From: Bog-473 sp963737745
GTDB lineage: Bacteria > Actinomycetota > Acidimicrobiia > Acidimicrobiales > RAAP-2
DNA: 64,000 bases
Reading direction: 5' to 3'
NCBI GenBank assembly: GCA_963737745.1
Contig: CAVTTR010000001.1
Coordinates: forward strand, 62,001-126,000
Made by a program: the position numbers and the translations under genes. How positions within the stretch are numbered: the first letter of the stretch is position 1; every line of letters begins with the position of its first letter. The notes under the pieces are model-generated. The model saw only the letters and a program-made list of their open reading frames with translations. It was not told where the DNA came from and did not search any database. This document shows positions 9,775-17,724 of the stretch, one piece after another.

Positions 9775-10143
9775 TTAAGTAGGTCTCGTGCTTGAGCCGT
9801 CGCCGTGGCTCACAGTGCTGATGTGCTCGGGAATGTCGAGTTCGAGATACAGCATGCCGAGCCCATGGGTCTTGCCCTGCGCGTCGGTCTTGAGGCTCGC
9901 AGCGCCCCCGCCTCCAAGCGAGTCGTGCAGGATGAAGTTGAGCACAAATAGGTTTGGCAACTCGAAGCGCTCGACTCTTCCGCGGCAGATCGCAGAAAAG
10001 TGTTCGGCGACACAGTTGGTGGTCAATACTTCGCGAAGCAGTTCATATGTCTCCGAATCCCTGGCGATAACTCCGACGTTGCTTGCGCCGCCCTTGTCGC
10101 CTGAGCGGGCGGTCGCGATCTGGCCTAAGCGCACGCGATTCAT
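9775..10143 (-). CDS. AtuA-associated small protein (AtuA C-terminal-like domain)
   Basis: A 122-residue protein matching the short C-terminal domain that follows AtuA/DUF1446 in longer versions of that protein. The opening LGQIATARSGDKGGASNVGV and the FVLNFILHDSLGGGG segment near residue 70 are typical. It starts within the stop of the large AtuA gene (4-base ATGA overlap), so the two are translationally coupled and probably form one complex. Its biochemical role is unknown. Confidence 0.75.
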   Translation of the reverse strand: MNRVRLGQIATARSGDKGGASNVGVIARDSETYELLREVLTTNCVAEHFSAICRGRVERFELPNLFVLNFILHDSLGGGGAASLKTDAQGKTHGLGMLYLELDIPEHISTVSHGDGSSTRPT

Positions 10144-11510
10144 TGGACTTCCTCAACGTCCACTTCAATCGGGATCAACGATTTGCGGACCAAAGTGGGC
10201 CAGTAGCCCACGACATCGGTGGGTTTGGGTCTGCCTGATGCGAAGCCCGTGAGTCCGGGTGGGCCTGATGCAACGAGAGGAGCGATTTCAGCGGCGAGCC
10301 GCTCAAGCGTTCTCGGGTTGTCGCTACGAGCGGCAATCCGAAGAACCAACTCAGCAGGCTCGCTCGGTGCGGTTGCGATCCCCTCGTGACACACATTGGT
10401 GCCGAGTTTCTCGATCAGGTAGTCCTCCGGGTGGAGCTGGATGCCATCGATGGCCAGGCGTTCGAAGAGGATGGATGCGCATAGATCAGCCTTCTCTACC
10501 GCATCCGGGCCTGCAACCGTGAGCTGTCCAACTACCTTGTAACCGTCGCGGTATGCGATTGATACCTTGTAGGTGTCTGTTGCTTGACGACCACAGATGT
10601 TGCTGACGGACACACGGTCGGGTCCGTCTTGCCGGAGTCGAATAGAGGTGAAGTCGGCTATGACGTCGGGACTGATGTAGCTCTTGGGATCGCCAAGCTC
10701 GTAGGCCAACTGTTCCGTGATGGTCGAAATGTCGACCCGTCCACCTGTCCCAGGGTGCTTCGTTACCGTGAACTCACCGCTTTCTGTGAATTCGACAATT
10801 GGGTAGCCGACACTCGCTAGATCGGGGACATCTCGCCAGTTGGTGTGGTTTCCGCCGGTGCATTGCGATCCGCATTCGATAATATGCCCGGCCACCGTGC
10901 CAGCAGCGATCCTGTCGATATCATCATCGTGCCAGCCGAACTCATGGAGGAGAGGACCCACCGTCAACGAGGGGTCGGCGGCGCGGCCGGTGATGACGAT
11001 GTCGGCACCTTGGTCCAAGGCGGTGGCAATCGGCCGAGCGCCAATGTAGGCGTTCGCGCTCAGGATGCGTGAAAGCACGGAGTCGAGATGCTCGCCAGTT
11101 TCGAGATGGTCGAAGGTTTCACCGGCTGCGATGAAATCCTGCAGTTGATCTAGAAGATCGTCGCCCCGAACAATCCCGATGCGTAATCCGTGAAGCCCGA
11201 GAGATCGAACCACCTCGATACTTGCCTCGCGACACGCTTCCGGGTTGACGCCGCCTGCGTTTGCGACAATCTTTATTCCGCGATCTCGGCAGACAGGCAA
11301 GATCCGCCTGAGCAGAGTGACAAAGTCCGTCGCATAGCCGGTTGAGGCGTTTCTTAGGCGAAGCTTCTGTAGGATACTCATCGTCACCTCCGCCAGGTAA
11401 TCGAGCGTGAGGTAGTGGAGCGGCCCGCCTTCGACGAGACCTACAGGTCCGAGGACGCTGTCCCCCCAGAAGGCCTGGCCGTTGCCGATGAGTACAGATT
11501 CCTTCGTCAT
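10140..11510 (-). CDS. AtuA-like protein (acyclic terpene utilisation, DUF1446)
   Basis: A 456-residue DUF1446 protein. Family features are the GNGQAFWGDS opening, IKIVANAGGVNP, the DIVITGRAADPSL segment and the ECGSQCTGG cysteine-containing motif. AtuA is needed for citronellol/geraniol degradation in pseudomonads, but its reaction is not established. ATG 11510 was preferred to the in-frame ATGs at 11591/11588, because those fall inside the predicted promoter (-35 TTGACA at 11604-11599, -10 TATCGT at 11581-11576). It heads a three-gene minus-strand operon. The operator upstream links it to the KstR2-like regulon, suggesting a terpenoid- or branched-chain-type substrate. Confidence 0.8.
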   Translation of the reverse strand: MTKESVLIGNGQAFWGDSVLGPVGLVEGGPLHYLTLDYLAEVTMSILQKLRLRNASTGYATDFVTLLRRILPVCRDRGIKIVANAGGVNPEACREASIEVVRSLGLHGLRIGIVRGDDLLDQLQDFIAAGETFDHLETGEHLDSVLSRILSANAYIGARPIATALDQGADIVITGRAADPSLTVGPLLHEFGWHDDDIDRIAAGTVAGHIIECGSQCTGGNHTNWRDVPDLASVGYPIVEFTESGEFTVTKHPGTGGRVDISTITEQLAYELGDPKSYISPDVIADFTSIRLRQDGPDRVSVSNICGRQATDTYKVSIAYRDGYKVVGQLTVAGPDAVEKADLCASILFERLAIDGIQLHPEDYLIEKLGTNVCHEGIATAPSEPAELVLRIAARSDNPRTLERLAAEIAPLVASGPPGLTGFASGRPKPTDVVGYWPTLVRKSLIPIEVDVEEVQ

Positions 11511-11575
11511 ATTCACTGTTGTTGGCTCACTCCGGCGTACTTGTCCGTTAGTTGCGAGCGCTCCGGACTCCTCAC

Positions 11576-11617
11576 ACGATAGATCCATCATCGAAGGATG
11601 TCAACCTAGCGCTTGCT
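11576..11617 (-). promoter_or_regulatory. KstR2-like operator, site 5, with AtuA-operon promoter
   Basis: On the minus strand, TTGACA (11604-11599), a 17-base spacer and TATCGT (11581-11576) form a good promoter. The adjoining palindrome (14-mer 11604-11617) fits the KstR2 consensus with one mismatch. The layout of operator next to the -35 mirrors site 3. Confidence 0.65.
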
Positions 11618-11690
11618 CAATCACTCGGCGCTTCGCGTACGTCCACTCCGAGACTTCATACCGGGTAACGCCTAGCGGAACTCCACCACC

Positions 11691-11720
11691 TTGACAACCT
11701 AGCGATTGCTTGGGTACAAT
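11691..11720 (+). promoter_or_regulatory. KstR2-like operator, site 6, inside ABC-importer promoter
   Basis: TTGACA (11691-11696), an 18-base spacer and TACAAT (11715-11720) make a near-consensus sigma-70 promoter. The spacer contains ACCTAGCGATTGCT, a KstR2-type palindrome with two mismatches, followed by TGG. Repressor binding would occlude RNA polymerase. The arrangement is almost identical to site 7. Confidence 0.65.
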
Positions 11721-12154
11721 CCAAGCACCGCCACCGAACCTGGGGGAGGTCACACAGTTCATGACGTTTCCTGTGGGGTGTTCTGGCATCAGGTGCGCGA
11801 ACAACGCGTTCGCGAGGGTTGCGACGCCCGTTTGCAGACGATCATCGGCGACAGCGAGGGTTCGTATTCGCGCATTGAGGCGAGAGACGTATAGCGACAT
11901 ACCTATCGACTGGCGAGGTGTCTGTGCAAACACAGCGACAAGGCAGCGGTAAGTCGCCAGGGAACCATTCTTGGTCAGCGACGGGGTATGCCAGCCCCTC
12001 CCGGCTGGGATTGCGCAGGCTCGAGGGTGCCTACATAGGTGAAATGGGACCACACGTCGTGGACGAGGAGCGATCAGCAAGTTCGTACGACTGATAGCGA
12101 TAACTAATTCCGCAATGGAGAATTCGGGAACGTTCCGAAACGGAAGGGCGAGCA

Positions 12155-13306
12155 ATGAAGATATATCGCAATAGGCGAGCGGTTACAATCATTGCAGTTG
12201 GTGCGATAGTTGCCGCGCTGGCCACCACGGGAAGTACGGTCGCTGCAGGTTCGGCTCACGCTGCAAGCCAGTCGCTTAAGAACGAGGTGGCTCAAGCGAC
12301 GGCAAGTGTTGCTGCGGCTGAGCGGGCGCCAACGCGAGTTAATGTGAGGGTGAAATTTCCACACCGGCCACCATCGGGCAAGACGGTGGCATGGTTGGTG
12401 CCAGGGCTGAGCGCCGCCACGGACCTGACCAGCGCAATTAAAGCGGCAGCAAAGGTATTGGGTTGGAAGATTGTCCCCATTGCCTTTGATGAGTCCAACC
12501 CCGCCACACTCGACGCGGCATTTCAGCAAGCCGTGAGTGAGCACGTCAATTACATTGTCCCTCTGGCCGTGGCGTCCACCATCTTTGCTTCTGGACTGTC
12601 CACCGCCAAAGCTGCTGGAATACCGGTTCTAGAATTCGCGACGGCCACGGAGTCGGATGCGTCGCAACGCGGGATTATCAGTTGTTTCAATTGCACAGGT
12701 CCTACCAAGCTGATCGGTACGACCGACGCCGACTTTGTCATTTCAAACTCTCATGGACACGCGAACGGCGCATACGTCGACATTCCCGAGATTCCGTCAC
12801 TCGGTGACATCGCAACGAGCTTTGCACGACAACTGAACACCAAGTGCAGCGGGTGTAAGGGAGCCGTGATACTGAGTTCGCTGGATGCGCTAGGGGCCGG
12901 TACTGTCGGGAACCAGGTCGTTGCCTACCTGCAGGCGCATCCGGCGGTCAACTATGTCGGGCTGCCGACCGATGGGATAGCGGATAATTTGCCGCAGTTG
13001 CTGCAAACTGCCGGCCTTGCTTCGAAGGTCAAGATCGTTATGGGTGGTGCTGGTACCAAGCAGCTCCTTCAGGATATTGCGGACGGGAAGATAAGTGCGG
13101 GCCTGTCATTTCCAGACGCGTATGGGATGTGGTCCATCGTCTACTACTTGGCTGAAAATAGCGTGGGGTTATCACTGCCGGCGGAGACTCCCCAGCAATC
13201 TGTCCTCTGGACCACAGCTACCATCCCGAAGCCGGTCAAGCAGTGGACTGGCCCGCCCAACTATGAACAACAGTTCAAGGACCTGGAACGTCTCACGTCC
13301 GGGTAG
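12155..13306 (+). CDS. Periplasmic-binding protein of a CUT2-type ABC importer
   Basis: A 383-residue secreted solute-binding protein of the ribose/LacI-like type (Peripla_BP_4 fold). Residues 1 to about 38 form a signal peptide: positive MKIYRNRR, a hydrophobic stretch, then AHA/A cleavage. The mature part has alternating Rossmann-like segments, and a CFNCTG stretch near residue 178 with CSGCKG near 230 hints at disulfides. GGAAGGG lies about nine bases before ATG 12155. It precedes the two-NBD ATPase and the permease, together a complete RbsABC-like importer. Because its promoter carries the regulon operator, the ligand is more likely the regulon's substrate than a sugar. That is inference. 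Confidence 0.85.
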   Translation: MKIYRNRRAVTIIAVGAIVAALATTGSTVAAGSAHAASQSLKNEVAQATASVAAAERAPTRVNVRVKFPHRPPSGKTVAWLVPGLSAATDLTSAIKAAAKVLGWKIVPIAFDESNPATLDAAFQQAVSEHVNYIVPLAVASTIFASGLSTAKAAGIPVLEFATATESDASQRGIISCFNCTGPTKLIGTTDADFVISNSHGHANGAYVDIPEIPSLGDIATSFARQLNTKCSGCKGAVILSSLDALGAGTVGNQVVAYLQAHPAVNYVGLPTDGIADNLPQLLQTAGLASKVKIVMGGAGTKQLLQDIADGKISAGLSFPDAYGMWSIVYYLAENSVGLSLPAETPQQSVLWTTATIPKPVKQWTGPPNYEQQFKDLERLTSG

Positions 13307-13568
13307 GGAGTAAGCAGTGCACATGGCTGGACTTACCACTTTGCAGATTCAGGAATCATCTGGAGACGCTGGTCGATGTCTGGCAATAGATGGGGGGCTC
13401 AAGGGGTGAAGACGTGAGTGTCATACGAGTAGGGCCCTGCAAGACGGAACGTGGTGCCATCGCAATTTCAAACACATTGGGGAATGTCGGCCGAGCGAAT
13501 GGAATCCAGCCATTTGTCTTGCGGGTTCGCAATTCAGGGACTGCAGCGAACGCGCGAACACAGCTCAC

Positions 13569-15158
13569 ATGACGACTGATGTGAAGAACTCATTGAGTGG
13601 GCTGCCGCACCCAGCTCTCGAGATCACTGGGCTCAGTAAATGGTTTGGTGGGCAACGAGCGCTCGATGGGGTCGATCTGGTTGTCGGCGCCGGGGAGCTT
13701 CATGCTCTTGTGGGCCACAACGGCTCAGGGAAGTCGACGCTGGTGAAGATTATGTCCGGCTACCATCAGCCCGAGGCCGGAGGGGCCGTCCGTGTCGATG
13801 GCAGAGAGCTGAAGTTCGGATCGCCTCCTTCGTCGTGGACCCTTGGAATGCGCTTCGTGCATCAGGATCTTGCGCTGGTGGCATCTATGACGATAGCTGA
13901 GAACCTCCTTCTCGGCCGCCCCGTTCGGACCAGCCCGCGCCCCTTCCGCGCCCAGGCGGAGATCGCATACGCGGAGACGTCTCTTCGTTCCTTCGGAATG
14001 GTGCTCGACTCTAGAAGACTCGTCCAGGATCTGTCCGAAGCAGAACGCGCCATCGTTGCGGTCATGAGAGCGCTTGATGATCGCGAGGGCTCGCCTCGAC
14101 TGCTGGTCCTGGATGAAGTTACGGCGTCGATGCCATGGCCCGAAGCGAAGCGCCTAATGGCGATGGTTCGGAGAGTGGCAGAGCGGGGAGTGGGAGTGTT
14201 GTTCATCACCCACCACATCGATGAGGTCTTGGGTGGAGTTGACCGAGTTACCGTATTTAGGGACGGGCGGCGCGTGGTGTCGACGACGAATCGGCTTGGT
14301 CGTGACGAAATCGTCCACTTTATGATCGGCAGGGAAGTCGAGGCACTCGAGGCGAGACCACTCTCGCGTAACACCCCTGCCGTTGGTCCGGCCGTGCTAA
14401 AAGCCACTTCGTTACGGGGAACGTTGGTTTCTCGACTAGAGCTCAGTGTCCGAGCAGGAGAGGTCGTCGGGATTACGGGGTTGACAGGTTCCGGCAGGGA
14501 AGAGGTTGTATCGCTGTTATCTGGACGTTCACTCAGGGGGGGGAAGGTCGAGATCAATGGCAGTCAGGTAAAGGCTGAAAATCCCCGCGCAGCAATCTCG
14601 CTCGGTTTGGTGGCGGTTCCTGCGGATCGTGCTCATGATGGGCTCATTACGCGTGGCACGGTGCGTGAAAACATCACGTTAGCCAACCTTAGGCAAGCCG
14701 TACGATACGGCACGATTCGGCCGAGCCACGAGGAAAAGGAATGCCGAACCTGGATCGACCGATTGAGTATCGTAACGTCATCGCTCGATGCGCCAATTGA
14801 GACTCTGTCAGGTGGGAATCAACAAAAAACGGTCTTGGCCCGGTGGCTGAGCACCTCTCCAACCATCCTCGTCTTGGACGAGCCGACGCACGGCGTGGAC
14901 GTAGCGGCGACGGCGGAGATCCACCGATTCATCGATCAAGCGGTCGAGAGAGGCACAGCCGTCATCATCTGTAGTTCGGACGTTGATGAGCTGGCTCGCC
15001 TCTGCCATCGAGTGATCTTCATGCGACGCGGAGAGGCCACTGAGGAACTTAGTGGCCTGGCACTAACCCCAGCGCGGATAGAGGCGTTACAACTCGGCGA
15101 ATCCAAACTCGCAGAAGGCCACGACCCAACCCCGGACCGCGTAGGAGAGCGACAGTGA
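13569..15158 (+). CDS. ABC importer ATPase with two nucleotide-binding domains (RbsA/XylG-like)
   Basis: A 529-residue fused two-NBD ATPase, the normal length for CUT2 importers. NBD1 has Walker A GHNGSGKST (residues 49-57) and Walker B VLDEVTAS; its signature is degenerate (DLSEAERA). NBD2 has the usual modified P-loop GLTGSGREE, a strong SGGNQQK signature and LVLDEPTHGVD. It energises the permease encoded next, whose GTG start overlaps this stop by four bases. The 262 bases back to the binding-protein gene hold nothing recognisable. The subfamily is clear; the transported molecule is not. Confidence 0.9.
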   Translation: MTTDVKNSLSGLPHPALEITGLSKWFGGQRALDGVDLVVGAGELHALVGHNGSGKSTLVKIMSGYHQPEAGGAVRVDGRELKFGSPPSSWTLGMRFVHQDLALVASMTIAENLLLGRPVRTSPRPFRAQAEIAYAETSLRSFGMVLDSRRLVQDLSEAERAIVAVMRALDDREGSPRLLVLDEVTASMPWPEAKRLMAMVRRVAERGVGVLFITHHIDEVLGGVDRVTVFRDGRRVVSTTNRLGRDEIVHFMIGREVEALEARPLSRNTPAVGPAVLKATSLRGTLVSRLELSVRAGEVVGITGLTGSGREEVVSLLSGRSLRGGKVEINGSQVKAENPRAAISLGLVAVPADRAHDGLITRGTVRENITLANLRQAVRYGTIRPSHEEKECRTWIDRLSIVTSSLDAPIETLSGGNQQKTVLARWLSTSPTILVLDEPTHGVDVAATAEIHRFIDQAVERGTAVIICSSDVDELARLCHRVIFMRRGEATEELSGLALTPARIEALQLGESKLAEGHDPTPDRVGERQ

Positions 15159-16252
15159 CGACGATAGGAAGATGGGACAGTCGAACTCAATGGCGGAAGT
15201 TTCTCCCGACTCCGCGTAAGGTCAGCGCCTTGTATCTATTAGCTGTCATATTCGTCGTGTTCGGCGCGTGGATACCAAACATTTTCCTGACACGTTCGAG
15301 TATCGAATTCGTACTTAGTACACAAGCAGTAGTTGGAGTGGTTGCGCTGGCCGCTCTTGTCCCGCTTGTCGCCGGGGTTTTTGACTTCTCAGTCGGAGCA
15401 GTAATGGGGCTCGCTCTTATAGCCATGACGGAGTTATCCCAACACCACGTGAACTGGCTGCTTAGCGCAGTAATCGCCGTTACGGTCTGCGCTATACCTG
15501 GAATTGTTTCCGGCTTTCTTATAGTGAATTTGAACATAAATTCACTAATTGCCACGCTCGGAATGAGCGAGGCGATATCGGCCATAGCCTTGTACATATC
15601 GAAGGATACGGAGCAGGTGGCTCCGTTCAGTCAGAGCTATTTGAACTTGGCGACGGGATATTGGCTCGGCATCCCAAAGGTGGTTTGGTTTCTGGCGGTT
15701 ATCGCGATCGTCGTGTACTACTTCTTGGAATGGACACCACTAGGACGTGCATTGTTTGCGACTGGAGCGAATCGCGAAGCCGCGAGGCTCGCAGGGGTAC
15801 CGACAAATAGATTAATGAAGGGGTCACTCGTTGCCTCAGCGCTCATCGCCGGAGTCGGTGGAGTGATCTACGGTTCTCAAGTACAGTCGTTCTCTAATAG
15901 TTATGGTCAGGCGTTTCTATTTCCGGCCTTCGCCGCAGTATTTTTTGGGGCCACGCAATTTCGTAATCGTCCAAACGTATGGGGCACGATTTTGGCAGTG
16001 TACGTACTCGCATACGGGGTCGAAGGGTTAGAACAGGGCACCGCCACGGGATCGTATTGGCTCACGCCTCTTTTCGATGGCGTCGCCCTCTTAATCGCGG
16101 TTGCCCTCGCTTCTCATGCGGAGCAGGGCGGGATTCGCGAAAGGGCCCGATTGCTGTTGTATCCGCAAGAGTCGGCAGACAAAGATCCGATGGTAGGTGA
16201 GGACCGGTCTATTCAAGTAGACCTCGGTGCAGGTTCCGACTCGGCGCAGTGA
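15155..16252 (+). CDS. ABC importer permease (RbsC-like)
   Basis: A 365-residue inner-membrane permease of the ribose/xylose type with about ten hydrophobic segments from residue 23 to 325. Typical features are PLVAGVFDFSVGAVMGLA in the second membrane region and the cytoplasmic coupling loop G.NREAARLAG near residue 205. The GTG start is coupled to the ATPase stop (GTGA). The roughly 45-residue tail is hydrophilic. With the preceding two genes it completes a single-permease CUT2 importer. Confidence 0.88.
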   Translation: MTTIGRWDSRTQWRKFLPTPRKVSALYLLAVIFVVFGAWIPNIFLTRSSIEFVLSTQAVVGVVALAALVPLVAGVFDFSVGAVMGLALIAMTELSQHHVNWLLSAVIAVTVCAIPGIVSGFLIVNLNINSLIATLGMSEAISAIALYISKDTEQVAPFSQSYLNLATGYWLGIPKVVWFLAVIAIVVYYFLEWTPLGRALFATGANREAARLAGVPTNRLMKGSLVASALIAGVGGVIYGSQVQSFSNSYGQAFLFPAFAAVFFGATQFRNRPNVWGTILAVYVLAYGVEGLEQGTATGSYWLTPLFDGVALLIAVALASHAEQGGIRERARLLLYPQESADKDPMVGEDRSIQVDLGAGSDSAQ

Positions 16253-16790
16253 GCCGCCACATGCAAACTGTCCTATTGCCAGGCCGCTCGGTCCTTATGT
16301 GTCCTTAGGTGATTCACTACGGGGTAGCTTGCGCGCGTTTCCTCCGATCCCCCTCGGAGGTCAGCTCATCTGCGTGGCGCGCGCAAGCTATCCGGAAGCG
16401 AATCGTCGTGAGCTGGAATATCGGCATCGGAGATTCGGGGGTCCCTGGCGATGTTCCGGGCCGGCTTGCCGTGCTCCAGTGCAGGACGACTCGGTGGATG
16501 CGGAAGATCGCGGACTGTCTCCCGCAGAACGTAAGGTCCCTTGTAATTGGACCCCCGGTCCTGCGTCGGGACTTGAATGGTCTCGAGTTGCCGCTTAACT
16601 TACGAGTTCTTGACAACCAAGCGATTGCTTGGCTACGCTTTCCTTGCTTGCCACTCCCTTTTACAATCGCTCGCCGTCATGAGCCATCTGTTGCGGATCA
16701 TTTGGACTGTTTCATCGAACCAACAGCTTGAAGCGGCGCTGGCTAGCGGTCTGCGGTCAACTATCACCTGAGTCCCGGAGTAGCAAAGCA
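16253..16790. other. Intergenic region before DUF1275 gene
   Basis: This 538-base stretch contains the promoter/operator at 16610-16639. Several overlapping open frames (for example 16309-16731) have no recognisable family, and the promoter cuts through them, so none is called. Confidence 0.5.
16610..16639 (+). promoter_or_regulatory. KstR2-like operator, site 7, inside DUF1275 promoter
   Basis: TTGACA (16610-16615), an 18-base spacer and TACGCT (16634-16639) form the promoter. The spacer contains ACCAAGCGATTGCT, one mismatch from the KstR2 consensus. TTGACA, spacer length and operator position repeat site 6 almost base for base. Confidence 0.7.
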
Positions 16791-17540
16791 ATGAACGATT
16801 CTCACGTTGGTGCCGATTGGCGATTGCCTCGAAAAGCTCTCAAGGTAATCACTCGGACGAATCTCGTTGTCTTACTGACCTTTGTGACTGGGGCCACTGA
16901 TGCAACCGCTTTCGAAAAGCTCGGAAACGTATTTACGAGTGTCATGACTGGGAATATGGTCCTCTTGGGTCTTGCCATTGGCAAGGGTAATGCTTCTCCT
17001 ATAGTTCACGTTGCCCTCGCCTTGATTGCATACGTGACTGGGGCGATGGTAGGAGGTCGCATTGCTGGTCATCCCAGCGAGAGTGATGGTCTCTGGCATC
17101 ATCATCTGACCCGAGCCCTCGCTCTAGAGCTGGGACTATTCGGCTTCTTCGCCATCATATGGGAAGTCCACGGGGGCCACCCCACTGGAAGAACTCAGAT
17201 AGCGCTGCTTATGGTCTGCGCTTTAGCCCTTGGCATTCAGAGTGGTGCCGTTCTACGTTTGGGATTATCGGGCCTCTCAACTACCTATCTGACTGGGACA
17301 CTCACCAACGTTGTCCATGCTGTGGCTCACGGAAAGTTCGGGAGACAAAATTTCCGCAGCATGGCTGTATTGGTTGCCCTAATTTTGGGTGCAGCTTTGG
17401 GAGGAGCGCTGGCGGTCAATGATCCAAGGGAGGCACCCATTCCCCAGTTGGTGATATTGGCGGTTGTGATCGGTGGTGGGACGGTGCTTAGCAGAAGAAA
17501 TGAGAGCCAAGTCACTCCTGCTCATCGATCCGCAGCGTAG
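16791..17540 (+). CDS. DUF1275 (YoaK-like) membrane protein
   Basis: A 249-residue integral membrane protein with about six hydrophobic segments. The conserved DUF1275 signatures are TGATDATAFEKLGNVFTSVM, then TGNMVLLGLA near residue 60, and LSTTYLTGTLTN near 165. The molecular function is unknown. ATG 16791 follows GGAG (16776-16779). A regulon-type promoter lies 150 bases upstream, which ties this protein to the catabolic block and suggests membrane passage of a substrate or product. Confidence 0.85.
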   Translation: MNDSHVGADWRLPRKALKVITRTNLVVLLTFVTGATDATAFEKLGNVFTSVMTGNMVLLGLAIGKGNASPIVHVALALIAYVTGAMVGGRIAGHPSESDGLWHHHLTRALALELGLFGFFAIIWEVHGGHPTGRTQIALLMVCALALGIQSGAVLRLGLSGLSTTYLTGTLTNVVHAVAHGKFGRQNFRSMAVLVALILGAALGGALAVNDPREAPIPQLVILAVVIGGGTVLSRRNESQVTPAHRSAA

Positions 17541-17724
17541 AGATCTATCATCACCGAAAATGCGGCACTACGGAGAACGCTTACAAAATAAGCGCCCCGC
17601 GTGGCTTCACTGCAACGCGCGCTTCTCGACCTCCCAAACGGGGGGTCGTTTCATTTTCCGGACCAAGTCACTTACCAGCCCGTCACTGCGGCAACACCAC
17701 GAAGAGAAAGACAGAGGAGTAACG

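Larger units (their letters stand above)
11511..12154. other. Divergent control region between AtuA operon and ABC importer
   Basis: This 640-base region carries two opposed promoters, each with a KstR2-like site. The remaining 430 bases (11721-12154) form a long leader before the binding-protein gene. Open frames here (minus strand 11601-12155; plus strand 11710-11952) show no recognisable family and overlap the promoters, so I do not call them genes. A structured leader or small regulatory RNA is possible but not demonstrable by eye. Confidence 0.45.

Noticed and set aside
11601..12155. A 184-codon minus-strand frame in the importer leader
   Set aside because: It spans two predicted promoters and resembles no family; possible remnant but unsupported.
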